DNA from: Crossaster papposus
Lineage: Eukaryota; Echinodermata; Asteroidea; Velatida; Solasteridae
Length of the DNA: 64,000 bases
NCBI GenBank assembly: GCA_037893245.1
Contig: JBAIAA010000074.1
Coordinates: 2,046,001-2,110,000 of the forward strand
Reading direction: 5' to 3'
Part shown: piece after piece, positions 58,145-64,000 of the stretch
Numbering within the stretch: the first letter of the stretch is position 1
How the letters are laid out: every line of letters starts with the position of its first letter
The notes under the pieces: generated by a model
What the model was told of the DNA's origin: nothing
Database searches by the model: none
Seen by the model: only the letters and a program-made list of their open reading frames with translations
Made by a program: the position numbers and the translations under genes

Positions 58145-61100
58145 GTCAGTTATCATTTTTGTGAGTATGAACAGAATAGGAGTTAACAAAAAAATGTTTG
58201 CTTCGGTTCATCACTTTTGACCTTAAGAATCCCCATCTTTAGCAGTTGCTGTAAAGTGTCTTGCTTAAGGACATGTGGATATATGATATATTTGTGTACT
58301 TACAAATCTTGATTATTACGAGACATCAAGTCCATAAAGGGATGATACTTTCCTTGAGTCTTAACCCTAACTCCCTACCCATTTTTACTTACACATAACC
58401 TGAATCCTGCAAAATCCTCCAATTCCTAAATTGTTAAAACTCCAAGTAACCTGAATCCTGCAAAATCCTCCAATATTGGTCACTGGTGACCATACAGCCT
58501 GTATCCTGCAAAATCCTGCAGTCTTGCCCTGGCTGCAGTCAGTAAAAACCCAAGTAACCTCAATCCTGCAAAATCCTGCGATGCATCAAACTCCAAGTGA
58601 CCTCAATCCTGCAAAATCCTTGTGTGTCACATTCAGCCTGATAACCTGAATCTTCCATATTCCTGCAGGGGTAAAACCCCAAGTAACCTCAATCCTGCAA
58701 AATCCTGCGATGCATCAAACTCCAAGTGACCTCAATCCTGCAAAATCCTGCATTTTGCAATGAGGAATTTGGAGGATTTGGGAGGGTTAGGGTTAAAGGT
58801 AGTATACACCATTTGCAGATATCGAAAATATTTACTACCGAATTATTAAGAAATATCCTACTCATCTGAAAGTAAACAAAGATAACATAAGAATAACTGC
58901 TCGACGCCAGTTGAAAAAAACCGCTGTTTTTCGTGCTTTTCTCGTCATCCATGATTCTAAAGCTTCGGACAGCTCAGTTAAACGATATTTACTATAAATA
59001 CAACCCCCCAAATCTACTCAATCATGATAATTCAAGCAATGACCAATGGTGTATACTACCTTTAAGGCTAAAACACAGTCACACCGTCATTTTTACATTA
59101 TACAGCAGATAGCAAACAGTACCCCTCACCTGGTTCTGGCAGACGTTCCAGAATCGCTCTGAACCAAAGGAGTGAATTACGTCTGTCAAAAGCCTGACGT
59201 CTGAAACAGTTATGTGTGACTCGGCACGCTAGATAGTGAAAGATTGACTGCTGGAGTTGTAAGAGCAACTCAGGAGGGACATTTTTTAACGAAACTCAAT
59301 CTGGGGCGGGTTCAGGCACGACTCTGGAATCCGTCTGAATCAGGTGTTATTTATCAGTTATGGTGCTTGGCCTGTTTTCTTATGTGACCCGCTCCATTGA
59401 AATCAGGAATAAGTCTCGAAATGACTTTTTGAGATATGCACATGGTGAGAAAGGACATTTCAGTAGCTTTCTACTGATACCCATCACAAGTATGTATCTG
59501 TTTAGGTTAACGAGTTATGGTCTGATGAAGATGACAGGTGTATATTTATTTGCCGAATCCACATTCCGAGAAAAAAAGCTTTGAAATGAACAAAATTGAA
59601 CAAAATCATACGGACAGCGCACACAAATCCTCTTCATTTTCATCTTTAGTTATCATTTTTACATACAAGACATTAATGACAATAATCTGTGATAACTACA
59701 CTTCCTAAAAATACAATGTTCAGAAGATCGACTTGGTCACGATTTTCACCCATGCGTTCACTTCAAAAGCCGATTGTGTAAAACGGCCTCAGCGACTTAT
59801 TCTTGATTACGATAGAGCGGGTCACATATGGACTTTTTGTTTACAGGTTTGACCGGTCCGCCTGGTGCGGGAAAGTCCACGTTCATAGAAGCATTTGGCA
59901 AACAGCTGACCGAGGAAGGTCACAAGGTGGCAGTGTTGGCTGTCGACCCTTCCTCCTCCTACAGTGGAGGTAAGAAGAATTATTAACCAACTGTGGAGTG
60001 TCGTGGCCGGGCGGTTAAGAACCCGGTTTTCTGTTCCGCAGAGCGTGAGTTCGTGTTGTGTAATGCACGTAAAAGAACCCAGAAAAACTTATCGCTAAGA
60101 AAAGGGGTTTGCCCCGGTGTTTCTGGAGGATCAAGACAGCTACCTTCTCGTGGTGATCCGGCTAAGAAAAAAAAGAAACCCATTCGAACTAAAGCTGTCA
60201 ATCAGGACTTCGGTCCATACGACAACAACAACCAACTTTTCATAATAAGAAACTCTGCTTAACCCTAACCTCCCTGAATCCATCAACATCCATACCCCTG
60301 TTTTGGAGAATTTAGGCGGCTTCAGGATACCTCCATATTCAAAACTAGGGGATTTTGATGAATTTAGGATTGTAAGCCATGCAGTACTGCTGATCACACA
60401 TACGCGTATAATTTTGAAAAATACCGCACGCTCGATTTGGCCCGTGCTTAATTCACTTACATATAATATGATGATTTGTACTGCTGTATATATTGTTACA
60501 AGTTACCGAACAACTGTTGTGTTATTTGGCCAATCGTGGGCATACATGATGCTTGATCTAATGCTGGTTCCGGGGCCATTTATTTGTTTGTTCTTAAAGC
60601 CCGTGGTAATACACCCCCACCTGATCGAGTCTTGACCAATCAGAAGCTACCAATTCTCCAAGGTATTTATGAATGCGTATATAAGATGTCGGTTTTTTTT
60701 TTCATTTGTTTCCTCTTCTTAGGCTCTTTGCTGGGCGACAAAACAAGAATGCCAGAGTTGACGAGAGACATGAGAGCCTACATTCGTGCATCGCCCGCGT
60801 CAGGCAGTCTTGGCGGAGTGACACGTAACACCAATGATGCCATTGTTGTCTGTGAGGGCGCCGGCTTTGACATCATCCTTGTTGAAACTGTTGGTAGGAG
60901 AGCCCATTGATTCTATTGGCAAAAACAAACAAAATGTAGTATCACAATGTGTGCTTTGTTGTAGTTAATGCTCAAAAGGAACTATTCTTCCATTCCTGAT
61001 GCTTAGTTTCTGATCTCTAATCTCTAAACAGTTTCTGTGGCTCCCCTTTTATACAGGTTGGCCCCCCAAATTTCAATATCAATGGATAAAGAATCTTTCT

Positions 61101-62721
61101 AGAAAAAAAATTATACCAAGATATCTCGATTTGGGCTAGTAGTTATTTTAGACCCTATTTTATGAAGCAAAGTCAGAGGTTCTTTCGCCCCCCGATAAAT
61201 AACTAAACCATGTCAAGATAAATTCGTAGGCGCAGTTTAGTTATTTCTCGGTGCAAAAGGACCTCTGTTCTGGAGCTTAGATATCTAGCTAGTATCATTT
61301 TTTTACTAGAAAGATTCTCCATCCATTGGTACAGGTGGTTTTGGCCTCGGGGTAGTGAAGTATGCTTGTCTATTTTTTTGTTGGCCATCCTGTATATTAT
61401 GCGTTAGGGGGAAATCTTGCGCTAGTCTCCTATGCATGCGTATTTACCCTGTGTGTAAATGTTATGGCTTAAAGGTGTCGGCCAATCGGAGTATGCTGTC
61501 GCTGATATGGTAGACATGCTGGTCTTGTTGGTACCTCCGGCCGGCGGCGACGAACTCCAGGGAATCAAGAGGGGCATCGTGGAGAAAGTGGACCTGATCC
61601 TGGTGACTAAGGCCGACGGAGAGCTGAAGATCCCCAGCCGACGGGTCAAGACAGATTACACTAGCGCCCTCAAGTTTATGCGCAAGAGATCGGCTGTCTG
61701 GTCGCCTAAGGTTAGGAAGCAGAGGTTGATGGGTTTGTTCTTGGCCTGTTCTTGATCGCGAAACTCGGTTCAGAGGGAAGACGACTTATGAACATTGCAG
61801 TCGGAACAAGATCACACACTACCTGTCCATCAAGGTTTTGCAAGAACGAGTTTCGGGTGTCAAGAACAGACAGCCCAAACCTAGCATCTAATAATAAAAA
61901 TTTAAAAACGGGGACTATAATAATAAGTTGATGGTGATGATTTTTAATTCTTTCTGGTAATAAAACAAAGGATCCCTTCCTATGCGCTATAGCTTGAAAG
62001 TCTGAAGACAATTAGAGGAAGTTAGTTTTTTTGAGATTGGAGGAAAGCCCAGAAGAATATTCTTGGGGGAACCCACGGCATGAGGCAGGGACTGAGAACC
62101 CAATCCACATATTGTCCCAGGTGGGATTAGAACTCGGGTCACAGCGGTGAAAAGCCAGGAAAGAAATGCTACGCCAACCTGACTCCCCATGATAATGTGT
62201 GGTGTACTCAGAAAAGGTAGTGTACAGGGTGGTATTCAAGACTATAACGAGTCCCTGCAAGTCAATCGCAAGTCCTCCAGTCTCTGGGATACTTTTAGTC
62301 ATTTCATGCTACTGAAACTGAAGTTGAACACTGTCCTGATGAGCCACATTGGCTCAGGACAAACCAGCTTTGCTTGCTTTGTTTGAAATATGTATCCTTT
62401 TTTGTGCATCAGGTGATGCAGGTGTCGGCCCTAGCCAAGACCGGCCTGACGGAAGCCTGGGACGTGATGTCAGAGTACCGGGATATCATGATCAAGTACG
62501 ACCTCTTGCTTCCCAAGCGCGTCAAGCAACACCGCATCTGGATGTGGAACCACATCCGGGACAACATCATGAACATCTTCATGTGCCATCCGGAAGTCAG
62601 GGCAGAGATTCCGCGGATGGAGATAGAGGTGGACCAGGGTCGAATCACCTCGGGAATGGCCGCCGATATACTCCTCAGCAGGTTCCGAGCCAGGACGGCC
62701 TGGCATGACAATGAATTATAA
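57760..62721 (+). CDS. MMAA: Methylmalonic aciduria type A protein (MMAA), mitochondrial G3E GTPase
   Basis: MeaB/ArgK-family GTPase that gates delivery of adenosylcobalamin to methylmalonyl-CoA mutase and protects the enzyme in the mitochondrial matrix. Five coding exons give 1224 nt (407 aa; human 418). The N-terminus [20 protein letters not shown] is basic and Ser/Thr-rich, as expected for a mitochondrial presequence. Then come [13 protein letters not shown], Walker [13 protein letters not shown] (K138), [47 protein letters not shown] and the base-recognition motif TKADG, ending in the C-terminal helical dimerisation region. An in-frame ATG at 57703 is an alternative start (19 codons longer) but gives a less typical presequence. 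Probable poly(A) signal AATAAA at 62884-62889. Confidence 0.95.
58365..58792. mobile_element. CCCTAACTCCCT element with internal minisatellite
   Basis: 428 bp between TTAA 58361-58364 and 58793-58796. The interior is a tandem array of units like AACCTCAATCCTGCAAAATC, about ten copies. Confidence 0.6.
58797..59061 (+). mobile_element. TTAA-flanked MITE, family AGGTAGTATACACC
   Basis: 265 bp with inverted ends AGGTAGTATACACCATT and AATGGTGTATACTACCT, TTAA at 58793-58796 and 59062-59065. The left TTAA is shared with the neighbouring CCCTAACTCCCT MITE. MMAA intron 1. Confidence 0.75.
59381..59829. mobile_element. TATGTGACC hairpin MITE, subtype GCTCCATTGAAATCA
   Basis: About 450 bp, ends TATGTGACCCGCTCCATTGA and its diverged complement ending AGCGGGTCACATA. 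Ends 17 bp before MMAA exon 2. Confidence 0.7.
59847..59969 (+). CDS. MMAA: MMAA exon 2 (Walker A)
   Basis: 123 nt, [20 protein letters not shown] to [13 protein letters not shown]. Acceptor ACAG; a hairpin MITE ends only 17 bp before the exon. Donor GTAAGA. Confidence 0.96.
59990..60137 (+). mobile_element. Same SINE family, internally deleted
   Basis: GTGTCGTGGCCGGGCGGTTA head joined directly to GCACGTAAAAGAACCCAG and the GGGGTTTGCCCCGG segment; the middle is missing. Begins 20 bp after MMAA exon 2. Confidence 0.7.
60723..60893 (+). CDS. MMAA: MMAA exon 3
   Basis: 171 nt, [40 protein letters not shown] and IILVETVG. Acceptor TTAG, donor GTAGGA. Confidence 0.96.
61050..61396. mobile_element. 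Hairpin MITE TATACAGGTTGGCC
   Basis: Ends TATACAGGTTGGCC and GGCCATCCTGTATA, stem continuing through AGAATCTTTCTAG and its complement. MMAA intron 3, 78 bp before exon 4. Confidence 0.6.
61475..61710 (+). CDS. MMAA: MMAA exon 4
   Basis: 236 nt, [40 protein letters not shown] and VTKADGE (guanine recognition). Acceptor AAAG has a weak pyrimidine tract; donor GTTAGG. Confidence 0.95.
62040..62190 (-). mobile_element. tRNA-derived SINE fragment
   Basis: Reverse: GGGGAGTCAGGTTGGCGTAG head and CCGAGTTCTAATCCC as box B. A related piece is at 47932-47990. MMAA intron 4. Confidence 0.5.
62413..62721 (+). CDS. MMAA: MMAA exon 5 (C-terminal, stop)
   Basis: 309 nt, [34 protein letters not shown] and [18 protein letters not shown] at 62719-62721. 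Acceptor TCAG. Confidence 0.95.
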   Translation: MMQVSALAKTGLTEAWDVMSEYRDIMIKYDLLLPKRVKQHRIWMWNHIRDNIMNIFMCHPEVRAEIPRMEIEVDQGRITSGMAADILLSRFRARTAWHDNEL

Positions 62722-62883
62722 GATATTTGAGGCTATGGTGGCGTTTTTTTTTGCAATTGTGGTATGCTATGGTGAATAGCCATAGTCATTGACAGTTAAT
62801 GTGGATGCGATACAAGCCTCGAGAACATGAATGGATCCTGTCACTTGTAATCTGCATTGTTATCAGGTGGCCACCGCCACTAT

Positions 62884-62889
62884 AATAAA
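62884..62889 (+). terminator. MMAA: Probable MMAA polyadenylation signal
   Basis: AATAAA about 163 bp after the MMAA stop codon, the first canonical hexamer on this strand there. Confidence 0.45.
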
Positions 62890-62976
62890 AAGTACACATG
62901 ATGGTGAAGCTTACCATAAACATTTGGAATGGCCTATTGTTTCCTTCTTTAACTTTAAGTGTTTAAAAATATATAA

Positions 62977-63361
62977 ACTCATCACAAAAAGTATCGACAC
63001 ACTTGAAAATGAGCCAATAATTAACGGCCCGAAAGGATTAATCGAAGCAAATAACCCAGTGCATAATTTTGTTCTGCGTATTTTGACACCTCGTTTGTTG
63101 AGATACGATGTTGCGGAGTGGAGTTATTGTCATTTCAATGGTCGTAAATCCAGTTTCAAAAGTGACAATCATCCCCATAGAAGCAGGTTTGTATTGATCA
63201 TGTTGATGTTAAATGATCAGCCAATAAGATAATCTCTACATATGCCCGCCTTTTCAAAAGAAATTATGCCCTGGGTTATTTGCTTCGATTAATCCATACC
63301 CTTTCGGGCCGTCAATTATTGGCTATTTTTAAGTGTCTTGATACTTTTTGTGATGAGTTTA
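62977..63361. mobile_element. Inverted-repeat element AACTCATCACAAAAAGTATC, copy 2
   Basis: About 80-bp inverted ends (CACACTTGAAAATGAGCCAA, ACGGCCCGAAAGG) with TA on both sides, compatible with a Tc1/mariner-type target. 250 bp past the MMAA stop. Confidence 0.7.
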
Positions 63362-63720
63362 CATGAAATGTATTGCGGTAATATAAAAAAATTATAATAA
63401 AATATAAAAAGTACAGATACAAAAAACACTAATCCATTGTTGTGACTTTCTTTGGCTACAGAGTTTTTATTCAATTAATAGCAGTTAATAGCTCTTCCTC
63501 TTATAATGTTACACAATTTAAAAATCGTAAAGCATTGTATGTATTGATAATGGGGCAATTATAGGGCGTAGGGCATAACTACCCATATGTGCAGCAGCTA
63601 AATAATTTGAATACGGCTATAGAATGAAAGTTAAATCCTTTCGCTAGTAGTTGAGGCAGTCAGAATAGATTGATAATGAAATATTCCATTTTGCGATTCA
63701 ATAACATTCTTTCACATTAA

Positions 63721-64000
63721 AAGGAAGGATACACCATTTGCAGATATCGAAAAAATGTACTACCAAATTATTACGAAATATTTTACTTATTTGAAAGTTA
63801 ATATTGATTGTAGGCATCCAGCAAAATGATTACGCTAGATATCCTGTAATTGTTATAAAAAATTGAATTTTATAATAAACAATTTGCGATCGCGAAAAAA
63901 AACAAGAACATCATAACATCTACCTGATGCCGTTTTTCTTGCTTTTCTCAGATCAGTTAAAACAATATTTAATACAACCCCCCAAATCCACTCATTCATG
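63721..64000 (+). mobile_element. MITE family AGGTAGTATACACC, copy cut by window edge
   Basis: TTAA 63717-63720 then AAGGAAGGATACACCATTTG and CAGATATCGAAAAAATGTAC; continues to the end of the window. Confidence 0.6.

Larger units (their letters stand above)
62722..64000. other. MMAA 3-prime flank
   Basis: Short 3-prime UTR candidate up to about 62905, then repeats. An apparent frame at 62831-63232 runs through the AACTCATCAC element and is not a gene. Confidence 0.6.

Noticed and set aside
62831..63232. 133-aa plus-strand frame after MMAA
   Set aside because: Runs through the AACTCATCACAAAAAGTATC element, of which a second copy at 34432 has no equivalent open frame.

Overview
The window is animal nuclear DNA: AT-rich, intron-dense and saturated with short inverted-repeat transposons, SINEs, LINE tails and minisatellites. 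Gene content, intron positions and repeat style point to a marine invertebrate deuterostome, most likely an echinoderm (perhaps a sea star). That assignment is inference. There is no operon, CRISPR array or genuine tRNA gene.

Four protein-coding genes are supported exon by exon. (1) DIS3/RRP44, the PIN+RNB ribonuclease of the RNA exosome, on the minus strand from the ATG at 24109 down to 846. Eighteen exons give about 826 codons and the C-terminal exons lie beyond the left edge. (2) and (3) Two GH27 alpha-galactosidase/alpha-N-acetylgalactosaminidase paralogues in tandem on the minus strand: copy A (42538 to 28404, 423 aa) and copy B (55489 to 47226, 417 aa). Each has seven exons with matching junctions and signal-peptide-like starts. 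(4) MMAA, the mitochondrial G3E GTPase that chaperones methylmalonyl-CoA mutase, on the plus strand (57760 to 62721, 407 aa). A fifth candidate is a short exon at 56460-56703 that could splice onto the first MMAA coding exon and encode a separate 91-aa protein.

The rest is mobile DNA. The largest element is a 3.9-kb DIRS/PAT-like tyrosine-recombinase retrotransposon (36191-40062) with identical split direct repeats, inserted 5 nt from a splice donor of copy A. Several MITE families are flanked by TTAA, and a frameshifted piggyBac-like relic (51991-52746) sits among them. A second large group starts TATGTGACC and forms long hairpins. There are two long fold-back elements (7259-8502; 22942-23764, the latter with a 9-bp target duplication), a 2.1-kb inverted-repeat element carrying a decayed THAP domain (25195-27317), two LINE 3-prime tails, several tRNA-derived SINEs, and satellites built on a CAAGTCA word.

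Layout: 1-24109 DIS3 with repeat-filled introns; 24110-28403 tandem repeat plus THAP element; 28404-42538 galactosidase A; 42539-47225 intergenic repeats; 47226-55489 galactosidase B; 55490-57690 divergent promoter zone with a CRE palindrome and a G-rich array; 57691-62721 MMAA; 62722-64000 repeats. The genes are housekeeping functions (nuclear RNA decay, lysosomal glycoside breakdown, mitochondrial cobalamin metabolism) and are not obviously functionally coupled. The most interesting material is how closely transposons crowd the splice sites.
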